Notes under the pieces: model-generated | The model's database searches: none | What the model was told of the DNA's origin: nothing | The model's input: only the letters and a program-made list of their open reading frames with translations | Shown: piece by piece, positions 44,478 through 56,901 of the stretch | Numbering within the stretch: the first letter of the stretch is position 1 | Layout: every line of letters begins with the position of its first letter | Assembly (NCBI GenBank): GCA_963930645.1 | Contig: OZ005656.1 | Location: 270,734,993-270,798,992, forward strand | Direction of reading: 5' to 3' | Length of the DNA: 64,000 nt | Source of the DNA: Salticus scenicus | Lineage: Eukaryota; Arthropoda; Arachnida; Araneae; Salticidae | Position numbers and translations under genes: made by a program

Positions 44478-44693
44478 GTATATATATAAAAATTTCGTGT
44501 CACGATGTTTGTCCGTGATAAACTCCTAAACTAATTATCCGATTGTGTGCAGTTTAGTCCAACTTGAGAGATAGGATAGTTTTTATCTCAATTTAGAGTC
44601 ACAATACTTTTTTGTTGCAAATTATTTGTTAATTATAGCCCTTTGTTACAGTAGCTCCAAAATATCTGCAAGTTTCATAAGTTTAATTGTTGC

Positions 44694-44731
<38 letters not shown>

Positions 44732-45133
44732 GAGTTCATTTTCTTTCGACATAAAAATAAATACATTTAATTAAACGTAAACGCTAAAAAATTATAAAAA
44801 GTTAAATTATGCATCTCACGAAAATTGATGTCATAATTACTTTAAAGGTCTTATACACATTGATAAAGTGCTAATGTAGTCATACACAAGCGAAGTGTGA
44901 CGTCACTGACCGTCTGTGAAGTCAAGACAGATTCTTTATGTTAATCGCCCATTGGATTTTTTGTGAAAAATGATTAAAAATCGGGGGAAATTATTTCCCG
45001 ATTTATACTCCATATTTTTGTATAGATATGTATTAGTTATCACGTGCATACGTTAAATTGAGTTATTTTACTGTCAAATTGACAAAAATTTAATTTTAAA
45101 TTTCAAAACTCTGTCGTCCTTGGAGTTTTTTTT

Positions 45134-45165
<32 letters not shown>

Positions 45166-46921
45166 TTTGGCGATCAAAAACGTAACACGAAAATATACAA
45201 GCCAGATGTATATTTTCGTAATATGTATTGTGCGACTTATTGTTTCATATTATTCCTTACTCTCTTAATATAAGTTGTCAAAATAGCCATGATTTTTGAA
45301 AGGAATTAAGTATGTTCGCCAGATAATTTGGTGATATTTTTTTTTTCCGCCAAGGATGACAGATATGAAATTTATTCCTCTGCAGCATGTTAATATCTTA
45401 TATCAGATACATTATGTATCTGCTACAATTTATTTCACGTGACACGTGTTTTAAAAATTTACTTATACGACATAACCTTGTTTTTTCAATTTTTGTTGCA
45501 TTATTGTAATCTGTATCACTTCGTGTTCTTTAAGAAATTCGTGATCTATACATATAATGTTCAAAATAAAAAGTAACCATTTCAATATTTTAAAACTTAT
45601 TTAAAGGTCTGTTTTATTTAACATTAAATTTTAAAACTTAATTTAAAACTTATTTAAAAGTCTGGAAGATTTTAAGTCTGTTTATTTGTTTTGTAACGCT
45701 AATCGATAGGATCGATGTTCGAAACATTTAAATAATTATTTCTCTTAATCGTCTTTCACTTTTCTTTAATAACATATCATTTTACTGTTCCTTATTAAGT
45801 TTGTGATTTATACATATATTTAACTTTAAATTTTGACTCACATTTCTTGCTAAAAAATGATCTTAAAATCTTGTTATTTTCTTATCTTAATTCTCAATGC
45901 TTCCCATCTTGATTAACTTGAATTTACTATTAAAATTTTAACACACCCAAAATCTTCTCACCACTTCGTTAAAATATATTAATCTTTTCCAAAATCTTTT
46001 TGTATTTCAAATGATATCTTTATTTACTTTAAATGCCCAATATTTCATAAGATATCCTATACTAAAGTTTTAAAATATTTATTAAATTTACTTATTTTTC
46101 TGGCTTAGCCATATTGTTTTCCTTTTTTTAACTACAGCTGTTACCATCTTTAAAATATTTAAAATGATGAGATCATTTTATAATAAAATTATCCATAATA
46201 GCATTATATTTCACTCCTCCATAAAAATTGATTTTAAAATCGTCTGCTTCTTTTATACTTTTATTTTAATAGAATTTTAATAAAAATTTAATTACATATT
46301 AGTCATTTTAGCATTTTAATCCAAAATAGATTATGACCATGAGAAAGTCTCAAGACCAAACGATGTCCATTTGCGGCTTAGACTTGGAAAATCCGTGTTT
46401 TTCCCATGACCAATTATGTGTTGCATGCTCACGTGTGCGAAAACCATCGAATCTATTTGTGTTAGCAAGAGACAAGTTAAACAAGAATGCTGTGCACCGA
46501 TTAGCGCTGAATTAAATTAAAATTGAAAATTTTTATAGTTCTAAATGATGAATATAATTATTATAAATAATGAATAATGCACGCTACCTACCTCATTTAT
46601 AAAATTAATTGCTATATGTTATCAACTAAGAATTTTGTAAATTACACATTTATTACAAACTATTCTTGAATATATGAGATGAATAAAACATAAAATTCAA
46701 AATTTTATGTTTAATTGTGCTTATCAACTGTATGAAAATTTTTATCAATCGCTTCCAAATTTTGACCTAAGCTACAAATTTCAATCCCATGGGTTTTTAT
46801 ATCGGCTACAACGTTTTCGTCTTTATTCGTAAGTAACAATTTAACTGCATTGAATAGTTTACTACAATATAGTAATTCAACGTATTACTTAGCCACAGCA
46901 TCCCGTGGCCGGGTCTGCTAG
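44475..46921 (+). mobile_element. Helitron inserted in a TA microsatellite
   Basis: The 5' end is TCTGTATATATATAAAAATTTCGTG, typical of arthropod Helitrons (TC start, then TATATATAAAAA). The 3' end has a CCCGTGGCCGGG hairpin, then TCTG and CTAG, followed by T. TA repeats flank both sides, so the insertion split one microsatellite, and no target duplication is expected for Helitrons. Inside, only the last ~58 codons of the Rep/helicase remain, making it a deletion derivative about 2.4 kb long against the usual 5-6 kb or more. Confidence 0.85.
46333..46515 (+). pseudogene. C-terminal end of Helitron helicase
   Basis: The 60-codon frame contains KSQDQT, SICGLDLENPCFSHDQL and ACSRVRKPSNLFV, ending RLALN. 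This is the PIF1-like helicase C-terminus of Helitrons (motifs around KSQGQT and ACSRV). It is followed by the Helitron 3' tail about 400 bases on. Upstream Rep and helicase domains are absent, so it is a 5'-deleted remnant. Glycine of KSQGQT is aspartate here. Confidence 0.85.
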
Positions 46922-47499
46922 TAGTATATATATATATATATATATATATAATGTATAAAAGAATGTTTCGGGAAACATATGGTTCGAAAATTTTTCACCA
47001 TACATTTACAGAACTACCCAAAAGAACTAGAAAGTAGTCTGACCACTCTTGGATATTGCTGGAAATGCACTTCAGGTTGGGCTGTGTGTTACTAATACAA
47101 AGATATATTTAAGTGTACATATGGTATGTACCTAATTTATAGATGACATACAGGGTTACCAATAATTAAGCAAAACCCCTCTCTTTTATTGACTGTAAAT
47201 GACTTTATTTGGTTTTACTTTGTCCAGGAAAACTGCTCAGGAATAAAAATTAATTCTTCATACCTATGTATACGGTAAATAAAGTATTTTTTTTAAGTTA
47301 AAATTTCAGCGCCCCTTTTATCTATAATAACGTGTTTTGAATTTCTCGGAATAGTGAAGTTCTTAACAATTAAACTTTGTGTTATCAACGTAATTTAAAA
47401 ACAAATAATTGAAACCAATTAAAATTTTGATTTTTGAAGTACCTATGATAATGTTCCTTGAAATATTTAATCAAGATTGATAATTTTCAGAGAGTGGTG
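46922..47499. other. Non-coding stretch
   Basis: (TA)n remainder of the split microsatellite, then AT-rich DNA without recognisable features. Confidence 0.45.
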
Positions 47500-47669
47500 A
47501 GTAGGGAAAAATATTCATTCTGCGCCACGGAGGCGTTAATGCGTAAAACGAACATCCTCATGAACCTACGCCTTTAAGCTAGTTATACGGGGGATCACAG
47601 AAAGTAATGTTTAGGTGGCAAAAAGATACTGATGTTTCATGTTTGTAGTAATAGTATATTTAAAGCTTC

Positions 47670-47706
<37 letters not shown>

Positions 47707-48159
47707 GCATTGTATTTTAATCATTTGAAACTGGGACTGATATTAAGATACTCAATCTAAAACATGCTAGGATGAAATTATGCGGAGTTTTAATTAAAAA
47801 AAAATAATTTCTTATAATTTATATATTTAGTTTTAAAATAAATGATCATTTTTTGTCTATTTATTTGAGTGAATGTTACAATACTATATATAAAATATAT
47901 AACACCAGTATTCATATATGATTTTAACTTTAAAAAATATATATATTCACAGTTTTTTCACTTTTGGCGCATTCAATTATATATCAAATGTTCAGTGTAT
48001 ACTGCTGATTAATATACTAAAAGTTTGTGAATGTGTAACCCTCTAAACTCGAAGACTCCCACTGCTAAACTGAAATATTGTTGACAGCTCAAATTAAAAT
48101 AGTTACTCAAGACATTTATAGTTATACTCATTCATAAACAGGTTTTGCTCAAAGCCCAT

Positions 48160-48450
48160 ACAGCACAGAATGTTTCAGTTATGTCGCAAAAAGCTTACAA
48201 TCTTTCAAAAACGTAACACGTTTTAGTATGCTCTCTGATACCTTTCTGAAACATTCGCCCTTTTTGATTTTCTATCTGTTAAGTGATTGTAACGTTTCTG
48301 TTACGTATCTGATTTTTTGTTACGATCGCGGACATTTCTACGTTTTTGAAACTAATCGGAAAGTAATCTGAACGGTTTTAAACATTTCGGAAGGTTTCAT
48401 AACGTTTCAATGTTATATGATTGTTACGTTTCTGGAATATTTTGTGCTGT
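48160..48450. mobile_element. MITE present only in the left arm
   Basis: The ends ACAGCACAGAATGTTTCAG and CTGGAATATTTTGTGCTGT are inverted matches. The interior contains scattered GTAACGTTT-type motifs. The right arm lacks it at the corresponding place (about 57370), so it inserted after the arms arose. Confidence 0.7.
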
Positions 48451-48969
48451 TAGGGAGGCCTCCCTCCTAAGAAGACGTCGACCACCCGGCGGACGCATCC
48501 AAGTGAAAATTCGGTAAAGACTACCCCCTAATGAGTCGCACAAAGGCCCACTCTTAGTAAATAAGCCTACCTTTTGCTTAATTTGCTAGAAGACATCAAG
48601 TAAGATGCATTAGTAGCTTCTGCGGAAAAGTGCCCCCGACAAGAATCACTACTGCGAAAAAGTGCTCAAACCTAAGGTAGCTGCCACAACTATATTACAG
48701 CCAACCCACCTCAATTAGTTGAAACCCCTATCCTGAAACCAACATATTTAGGGTACCACTTATAGGAGGTCACGCCCATCCTAATATTGCACGATTCAGC
48801 AACCAATCAGATTACAGTATTTAGTCACGCGTATGTACTAGCCAATCAGATACCAGTATTCCAAATCTCAACACTAGGTGAATGGTACAAATAGCGTGCA
48901 AGAAAAAATTTTGGTCAGTTGCTCAAAAAATTTCGTGAGTGTTGGTTAGATTATACTTATGCTCTTACA

Positions 48970-50187
48970 ATGGGTATGAACAAGAAAATGCGTGAAGTTT
49001 TCATCTGTGCTTCTTGCACCACAGCATTTAAGCGGAAATGGGATTTGAAGCGTCATATGGTGACATCTTCAAGAAAAGTTCTTCATGTGCAATGTATGTC
49101 AGAAGACCTTTAGAATAAAATCAAACTTAATACCACATAGATTAATTCATCACAGTATACATCAAGATTCATTGGCAAGATTGTGTCAAAAGAATGTGTC
49201 TAAGCAGTTGATATGCTCTACCTGTAAGAAGATATTTACGAGGAAATGGGATTTAAACCATCACATGTTAACCCATATCAACAAAGAAGAAGTATCATCA
49301 ATAAAGTGGCAGCAACGTGATCAAGTATTTACTCATCTGATAACTGACAGAGACATTTAAAACTTCATCAAAGTTCCCGATACTCCTGCAGTGACTGTGA
49401 TAATGTGTTTGATCGAAAATCAGAGTTAATATCTCACAAGCGTGAAGATCATTCAACCCCGGATTTTACTTCTACCAATCGGAAGAGGACTGAACCTGCT
49501 ACGATCCCAGAAAGAATTAAAAGGCAAGCGGAAGCTTCTAGCGTGTTTAAAACACTCATGTTTCATCCTAATGAAAGCGACGAATGTGATACGGAAGTAT
49601 TTCAAACACACATACATCCTGAGTTGCATGAAAATCTACAGAATGAAATAAGAGAAAAAAACGCCTTAAAATGGTCTATGGTTATGAAAATATCCTTGGA
49701 ACGCTAAAGACCCAATGAAGAAATAGAAGAGATTGAGACATATTTTAGATGGTCATGCTTTACAGTACTTGTTGAAGAAACTATCAGTCAACATATTAGT
49801 GAAGGCTATGCGAAGATCAATAAGTCATTAGAAGAGTTCATTCAACTGGCTTCCAGATGGGTGTTTAAAAACATTTATTATTTGGAATTAAAAATAGCAA
49901 AATATCATCCACTAGTAGCTAGTAGCTACATTAATCTACCCACGAAACTTTCTGCCAAGACAGTAGTATGAAGATAATAAATGTTTTATATGTTGCTTGT
50001 TAGCACACAAACTGAATTTAGATCGTACAACCCATCCTCATCGGGTGTCCCATCGCAAGGCCTATGAAGAAGATATCAAGATGGGTGACGTGACATGCCC
50101 TGTATCAATCTCAAAAATACCCATCCTGGAAAAACTAAATAATCTAAGCATCAACGTGTTCGGCTATGAAGAAGATGAAGTGTGCCG
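48970..50187 (+). pseudogene. polB: Polymerase B N-terminal region, extra copy in left arm
   Basis: The start MGMNKKMREVF leads into C2H2-type fingers: C-x2-C in CASC, then CNVC, CSTC and CSDC fingers, the later ones with complete H pairs such as LTH and REDH. Linker blocks FHPNESDECDTEVFQTH, ELKIAKYHPL and YINLPTKL follow, then DVTCPVSISK and INVFGYEEDEVC, which are typical of the long N-terminal part of arthropod Maverick-type DNA polymerases. Frames change at about 49110, 49350, 49705 and 49965. The sequence ends at the arm junction, so it can encode only the N-terminal part and no polymerase activity. Confidence 0.75.
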
Positions 50188-51056
50188 TTAACTTAGATGT
50201 ACCAGCATATTTTCTGTTTTGTAACATGCCTTTGGCTTGAGGTGATAGCATTTTTTCTGCTAGGGTTAATCTTTCGAGGGTTAGCGGATAATCGTTATGT
50301 AATGTATGAAGGTGGTCATTATAATGCAGGCCATTTTCAAATCTATATCCTATATCAGAATCATCATCAAGGATAAAATGCATTCTTCCATTGATATTGT
50401 GTGTATCATCCATTCAAAGTTGCCATATGGTAGGTATTGGGACATAGCCCAAGCCTACAGGTTGTTCGAATCAGAATACATGATATAACTAGTAGGTACT
50501 TTAGGATTGTAATCACTCATATAGGAGTTGTTAGCTTTCGCCAATCTTTTACTAATCATGCTAATACCGCCTCGTATCCATTTTTCTATAAGCAGCAACA
50601 TGTTAATGTTTGTTAAGAGCTCTAGAAGTGTTTCAGTCATTTTTAGGCATGCTTGCCATGCAAGTCCTGGAGTAGTAAAAAGATGCGCGCAGTCAATTTC
50701 ATAGTATTGCTGGCATAAAGTTCTAAAATTTTGAAATACATCCGCGAGTAACAAAACATCCATCTTCACATAGAGATCATGATAATCGCCTAATTTTTTC
50801 ATTTTAAATAGTTTACATACATTATAGGCGTGTTGATAATCGTCATCATCGATACTTTCATCAGTCAATATATTATAAAAGGCGGATGCTGGAGGTAGTT
50901 CGGTTTCTTCAAACTTATTGAAAGAGGTAAAGTATTCGAAAGGATAGATTCCTTTCCTCGTTAGCATATTCAGCGGTGTATTAACTGGGAAATTCTCTTT
51001 CAAAATCTTAAACTGAGAAGAATCAAGATTTTTTACAAGTTTTTCTAGTGATGTAG
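50188..51056 (-). pseudogene. polB: Polymerase B central part (ExoIII to motif A)
   Basis: Continuing leftward from the transposon insertion: SLEKLV, LTRKGIYPFEYF, the ExoIII-type YHDLYVKMDVLLLADVF, IEKWIRGGISMISKR and SYIMYSDSNNL, which corresponds to the palm motif A region (YxDxNNLYG in relatives). After a shift near 50430 come DDDSDIGYRFE, LHYNDHLHTLHNDYPL and GTSKLT. The gene then stops at 50188, where the inverted arm begins. The downstream motif B and the YxDTDS motif C are missing, so there is no catalytic palm. This belongs to the family-B, protein-primed type of Mavericks. Confidence 0.85.
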
Positions 51057-51810
51057 TGTTGTGAGGATTAAAAAGAAAAGGGGGAAAAATAAATAATAAT
51101 AGTAAAAAGAAAAAGAAGAAGAAAGAAAGAAAGGAACGAGAACAAAAATATTATTCCAGAATTACATCGAAATGTAAAATAGAGATTTATTTTATTTTAT
51201 TTTTATATTTTAATTGGATGTAAACATATGCTTTTATATATGTAAATGCTTTTTGTAAAATGTCTTTATTGCAACGGTGTGGACTACAGGTTCGTTCTGA
51301 GAATCTTCGTCTCTCCTATTTGCCCATCCACATGCAGATTTTTTCCCCACGGATGTACGGGAATTCGCCTCTTCCAAAAAAATAAATAAATAAAAAATAG
51401 AAATAACGGGAATCTGGTCCCCGCATCCCCTGAGCATTAGAGCAGAAAAAGATGTAGTTGCATGCTGTCCTGTCTCAATACTGCCCTGACCAAGCGTTCT
51501 CCGTAAAAAAAAAAAAATGCCTAACAGTAGCATCTGAATGGAGCGACAGATATCCCGAGCATCATTCCTTCCCAGTGTACCTGTATTGATTTTGAAGTTG
51601 TCCAAAAAGAGCAAGTGGTCCTCGTCATCGTCGGAAGTGTTAAATCTTCATCATGTGTTTCAATACTACCTCAGCCAAGCATTCTCTCATGGAACTGTCC
51701 AAGAGTGTCATCGGAATTATTCCCGTCATCCTCGGAAGGTTAGTCCCGTTATTTTATTTACTGTCCCTTTCCGGTGGTCACAGTCGATTATTATAACTAG
51801 ACCAAATTGA

Positions 51811-52612
51811 AATGAAAGGTTAACAGAAAATTTAAAGAAATATGTGTATGTATATTATCCTTAAAAAAAAAATAATAAAATAAAATAATGATAAAATAAA
51901 TATATATATATACTTACCTGGTACGATGGTCTATTTTTTTTTATGCCTAGTTCTCTCCACTCTATAATTAACTGCTGGCAGTTATTATAGGAATTTCTTT
52001 CTTTTTCTTTTATCGGGTGCACCCAACCCCCCCCCTCTCCCTTCCCTCTTTCCCTTTTCTCCAATTCGTACCACGTAAGTAATTCCTATCTGAGCCTTCA
52101 ATCGAAACACCCATTGTAGTATTTAACCAATTCAGCAATTAATTGTTTATACATTTACATTTACACAGGCTAATTAACAACCTCAGGACACGATATACAT
52201 ACACTGTTTCTTGGTTGGAAGCTTTATATTCAATCATTGATTAAAACTAGAGAGAAAATTAATAGTCCGAGGAGAAAATCCATTTTCTTTTATAGAAGTA
52301 ATCTAAATACCTATAATAAAAGAAAGGAGAAATATTTTGCGTTGTAACTTATTTAAAACTAATACACAATAAGAGCAATAGCCCACGATCTTTTTACCTG
52401 AGAGAATAGTATAATTAAGACATAAAAACAAATAGAGTATGCAATAAAAATCAGATTTTTTTTAGAGAACAATATTTTTTTATTTCTCTGCAAATCAAGA
52501 TATAAACATATTTTAAAATAAAAGCTCATAAGAGTGATTATCCTACAAATTATGCTATGCTTAGGACTACAGGTGTGTTCTTATTTTACTTTATTTATCT
52601 TAGTTTTTATTT
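51811..52612. other. Centre of the inserted transposon
   Basis: Unique AT-rich spacer between the inverted arms. A short C8 tract near 52025; no supportable ORF. Confidence 0.5.
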
Positions 52613-53349
52613 AATTCAATTTGGCCTAGTTATAATAATCGACTATGACCACTGAAAAGGGAAAGGAAATAAAATAACGGGAGTAACCTTTCGAGGATGA
52701 CGGGAATAATTCCGATGATACTCTTGGACACTTCCATGCGAGAATGCTTAGCTGCGGTAGTATTGAAACACATGAGGAAGATTTAACACTTCTGACGATG
52801 ACGAGGACCACTTGCTCGTTTTGGACAATTTCAAAATCAATACAGGTACACTGGGAAGGAATGATGCTCGGGATATTTGTCGCTCCATTCAGATGCTACT
52901 GTTGGGCATTTTTTTTACGGAGAACGCTTGGTCAGGGCAGTATTGAGACAGGACAGCATGCATCTACATCTTTTTCTGCTCTACGCTCAGGGGATGCGGG
53001 GACCAGATTCCCGCTCTTTCTATTTTTTTTTTTTTTTTGGAAGAGGCGAATTCCCGTACATCCGTGGGGGAAAAAATCTGCGTGTGGGTGGTCAAATAGG
53101 GGAGACGAAGATTCTCAGAACGAACTTGTAGTCCACACCGTTGCAATAAAGACATTTTACAAAAAGTATTTACATATATAAATGCATATGTTTACATCCA
53201 ATTAAAATATAAAAATAAAATGAAATAAATCTCTATTTTACATTTCGATGTAATTCTGGAATAATATTTTTGTTCTCGTTTATTTATTTCTTTATTATTA
53301 TTATTATTATTATTATTATTTATTTTTGTCCCTTTTCTTTACTTTTTTT

Positions 53350-54360
53350 ACTTTCCGAACACTATAGTGAGGAAAGTATTGTAATCATGTCAAAAATCCG
53401 AATTTGAGATTTCGATGTTTCTATACGTTTCGAGGTCCAATGAGTCCGTTTACACTATTTTTGCGATGATGTATGTATGTGTGTGTGTATGTATGTGTGT
53501 ATGTATGTGTGTATGTATGTGTGTATGTCTGTGAGTGAACACGCTAGCGTCTAAACGCTTTGTTCGAATAAGCTGAAAGTTGGTACGTATATTGTAAGTC
53601 ACCATAGTACGAACCCTATAGATTTTGGTAAATCTAGCACTTATAGTTTTTTTACAGGGACACAAAGAAAAATTCTTTATCATTATGGCCTATGGGATCA
53701 AAATCTTAAAAGTGCGATAGCATCTAAACGCCTTATTCAATTGAGCAAATAATTTATACACATATTATAGGTCACAGATGCTCAATCTGTATTGATTTTG
53801 GAGAATCTAGCACTTATAGTTTTTTTACAGGGACACAAAGAAAAATTCTTTATCATTATGGCCTATGGGTCCAAATTTTTAAAAGTGTAATAGCGTCTGA
53901 ACGCCTTATTAATCTGAGCAAAAAATTTGTGCACATTTTATAGGTCACAGTTGCACCAACTGTATAGATTTTGGTGAATCTAGTACTACTTACAGTTTAT
54001 TACAGAAACACAAAGAAATTTTTTTTATCATTATGGCCTATGGGACAAAAGTACGATAGCATCTAAACGCCTTATTCAATTGCGCTGAAAATTTATATGA
54101 ATATTATAAATCACTGTTGCACTAACTATAAGCATTTTGGTGAATCTAGCATTTATAGGTTTTTACAGGGACACAACGAAAAATTCTTTATAATTACGAT
54201 CTATGGGCTCAAAATTCAGTAGCGTTAAATAAAACGTCGTGTAATATATGGAGAAAAATTCTCAAACACTCTATTATGGTTTCCTCTATTTTGTTTGTTT
54301 AAAAACTCCTCTTTCTTTACTTTATCTACAAAACTGTTAATTACTCAATGGTCGAAAAGT
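53350..54360 (-). repeat. ACTTTCCGAAC repeat family, copy 3 (inverted)
   Basis: Starts ACTTTCCGAACACTATAGTG and ends ACTCAATGGTCGAAAAGT, the decayed partner end. It has four ~170-bp modules and a (GT)n tract, against three modules in copy 2. It lies in a T-rich part of the transposon's right arm, so it is a nested insertion. Confidence 0.8.
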
Positions 54361-54774
54361 CGAGTGGAGTCACTCCAGATTTTTTTTTTTTAATCCTCAC
54401 AACATTGTTATATAAATTATGTAAATAAAATTTATGCCCCTGGTGAATCCCCTCAACTTGGGCTGATAGAAAAACAAATGCATAATACCCATTATTAGAG
54501 TATGTACAATGAAAATATACAAAATACGTTATGTCCCGCAATTTACATCCATAAAATTTAAACAAAAAGATTATGACGTAGAAAATAAATACGTAGCAAG
54601 CGTAAACAATCAAAACGCAATTAATTTACCAATATTGGAATTTAACATCGTGAATATTCCTATTGTTGGTCGATGTAATTCTGGAATAATATTTTTGTTC
54701 TCGTTTATTTCTTCATTTATTATTATTATTATTTATTTATTTCCCTTTTTTTTTTTAATCCTCACAACATGTAG

Positions 54775-56901
54775 GTAGGAATTGAAAGCTGTCTAAAAAG
54801 ACTAATTGTATGTACAGGGTCTTTAGGTTTCTTCGATCTGAATGTAATATAGTTTTCCAAACTTGTAGCAATAACCTCTATCTGATGATTGTTATACTTG
54901 CTTAGTTTCGTCATTATGTGATGTCCATCGTAATTTTTTAAATTGTGAAAGATAATCGGTATTTTATTTGAAATTCAAGCTGCATGCGTTATTGGCTGCA
55001 TACATGAATTCTTCTGGAATGTGACAATGATCTCTTCGACGATCTCAGCCAACTGTTTATGGCACGTATGACATAATTAAGCTTCTTGAAACTCTTTTTC
55101 CAGTGTTTTAGTTAAGACTATAGGTTTGACTTGTGATAAAATCTTGGCGAGTTCAGCTTTTTCAGTCATCATCTTTTCTAAAACGGGTTCCACGCCGTCT
55201 TCACCTCTGTATACTTGTATAGGCTTGAATAGTCTTACGTTAGGTCCGATAATAACATACGCATATCCACAAGGAATATGGTAAGCGATTTTTTCAGTAT
55301 GCGAAATCTCTGAACAACGTAAAACTGAGGTAACAGGAACAAGAAGAAATTCGAAATCTGCGTAAATACAGTAAGCGACAGGGTGTTGTAAGTGGGTACT
55401 TGAAAACTCTAAAAATTTATTTTCTTGTGTAGGCATTTTGATTCTTTGCACTTCATGATCTTTGCAATATGAGATATGAGATTTTAACAAATCTTCTCTA
55501 GTAAATCAGTGCAAGCAACGATAACAATAATAAGATTTTAGATTATGCTTGGTTAAATCTCCTAAAAGGCGTAAAAAGTTTCTTATAAGACAATAATGCT
55601 GCTTTTTATCATTGGCAATCAGTAAAAGATTAATCACATCAGAGTCATTTTTAGGGGATATATACAGGGGGCACACTTCATCTTCTTCATAGCCGAACAC
55701 GTTGATTCTTGGATTATTTAGTTTTTCCAGGATGAGTATTTTTGAGATTGATACAGGGCATGTCACGTCACCCATCTTGATATCTTCTTCATAGGACTTG
55801 TAATGGGACACCCGATGAGTGGGACGTACGGTCTAAATTCAGTTTGTGAGCTAACAGGCAATATATAAAACATTTATTATCTTCATTTTTAATATTTAAG
55901 ACTGCTTTCTTGGCAGCAAGTTTCGTGGGTAGATTAATGTAACTACCAGCTACTAGTAGATGATATTTTGCTATTTTTAATTCCAAATAATGAATGTTTT
56001 TAAACACCCATCAAGAAGCCAATTGAATGAACTCTTCTAATGACTTATTGATCTTTGCATAGGCTTCACAAATATGTTGACTGATAGTTTCTTCGACAAG
56101 TTCTGTAAAGCATGAGCATCTAAAATATGTCTGAATCTCTTCTATTTCTTCATTGGGTCTTTTGCGTTCCAAGGATATTTTCATAACCATAGAACATTTT
56201 AAGGCTTTTTTTTCTCTTATTTCATTCTGCAGATTTTCATGCAACTGAGGATGTATGTGTGTTTGAAATACTTCCATATCACATTCGTCGCTTTCATTAG
56301 GATGAAACCTGAGTGTTTTAAACACGCTAGAAGCTTCCGCTTGCCTTTTAATTCTTTCTGGGATCGTAGCAGGTTCAGTCCTCTTCCGTTACGTACAAGT
56401 GAAATCCTGGGTGGAATAGTCTTGACGCTTGTGAGATATTAATTCTGATTTTCGATCAAACACATTATCACAGTCACTGCAGGAGTATCGGGAACTTTGA
56501 TGAAATTTAAAATGTCTCTGTAAATTATACAGACGAATAAATACTTGATCACTTTGCTGGCACTTTATTGATGATACTTCTTCTTTGTTGATATGGGTTA
56601 ACATGTGACGGATTACATCCCATTTCCACTTAAATATCTTCTTACAGGTAGAGCATATCAACTGCTTAGACATTCTTTTCACACAATCTTGCCGATGTAT
56701 CTTGATCTGTACTGCGATGGGTTAATCTACGTTGTATTATGTTTGATTTTATTCCAAAGGTCTTCTGACATACATTGCACTTGAATAATTTTTCTTGAAG
56801 ATGCGTCACCGTATATGACACTTTAAATCCCATTTCCGCTTAAATACTTTGGTGCAAGAAGCACAGGCGAAACCTTCACCCATTTTCTTGTTCATATCCA
56901 T
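54775..56901 (-). pseudogene. polB: Polymerase B N-terminal and exonuclease part
   Basis: From an ATG at 56901 leftward: C2H2 fingers (CSTC…, CSDC…), the FHPNESDECDMEVF linker, YINLPTKLAAKKAVLNIKNE, DVTCPVSISK and INVFGYEEDEVCPLYI. Next come LLLIANDKKQHYCLIRNF, a YCYRCLH finger, and ExoI with CIYADFEFLL. ExoII, FHNLKNYDGHH, is near 54930. ExoI acidic pair D-x-E and ExoII aspartate are conserved. Frames shift several times (about 56390, 56010, 55800, 55500, 55070). The part right of 55669 is duplicated inverted in the left arm. The gene then meets the transposon at 54769 and resumes at 51056. Confidence 0.85.

Larger units (their letters stand above)
47500..50187 (+). repeat. Left inverted arm
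   Basis: Matches the reverse complement of 55669-58015, except that it carries an extra MITE at 48160-48450 and small indels. Its inner edge falls inside polymerase codons (…FGYEEDEVC). Confidence 0.8.
51057..54769. mobile_element. Inverted-repeat transposon inserted in the polymerase gene
   Basis: The ends TGTTGTGAGGATTAAAAA and TTTTTAATCCTCACAACA are flanked by TGTAG on both sides (51052-51056 and 54770-54774), a 5-bp target duplication. Without the insert and one TGTAG, the polymerase reading frame is continuous across the site, confirming a secondary insertion. Its arms 51057-51810 and 52613-53340 are long inverted copies around an 800-base centre. The right arm is itself split by a repeat copy (53350-54360), and a second copy of the terminal ~105 bases follows at 54665-54769. 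No transposase is recognised. A frame in the arms contains an acidic SDDDEDHLLVLDNF-type stretch of unknown meaning. Confidence 0.8.
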
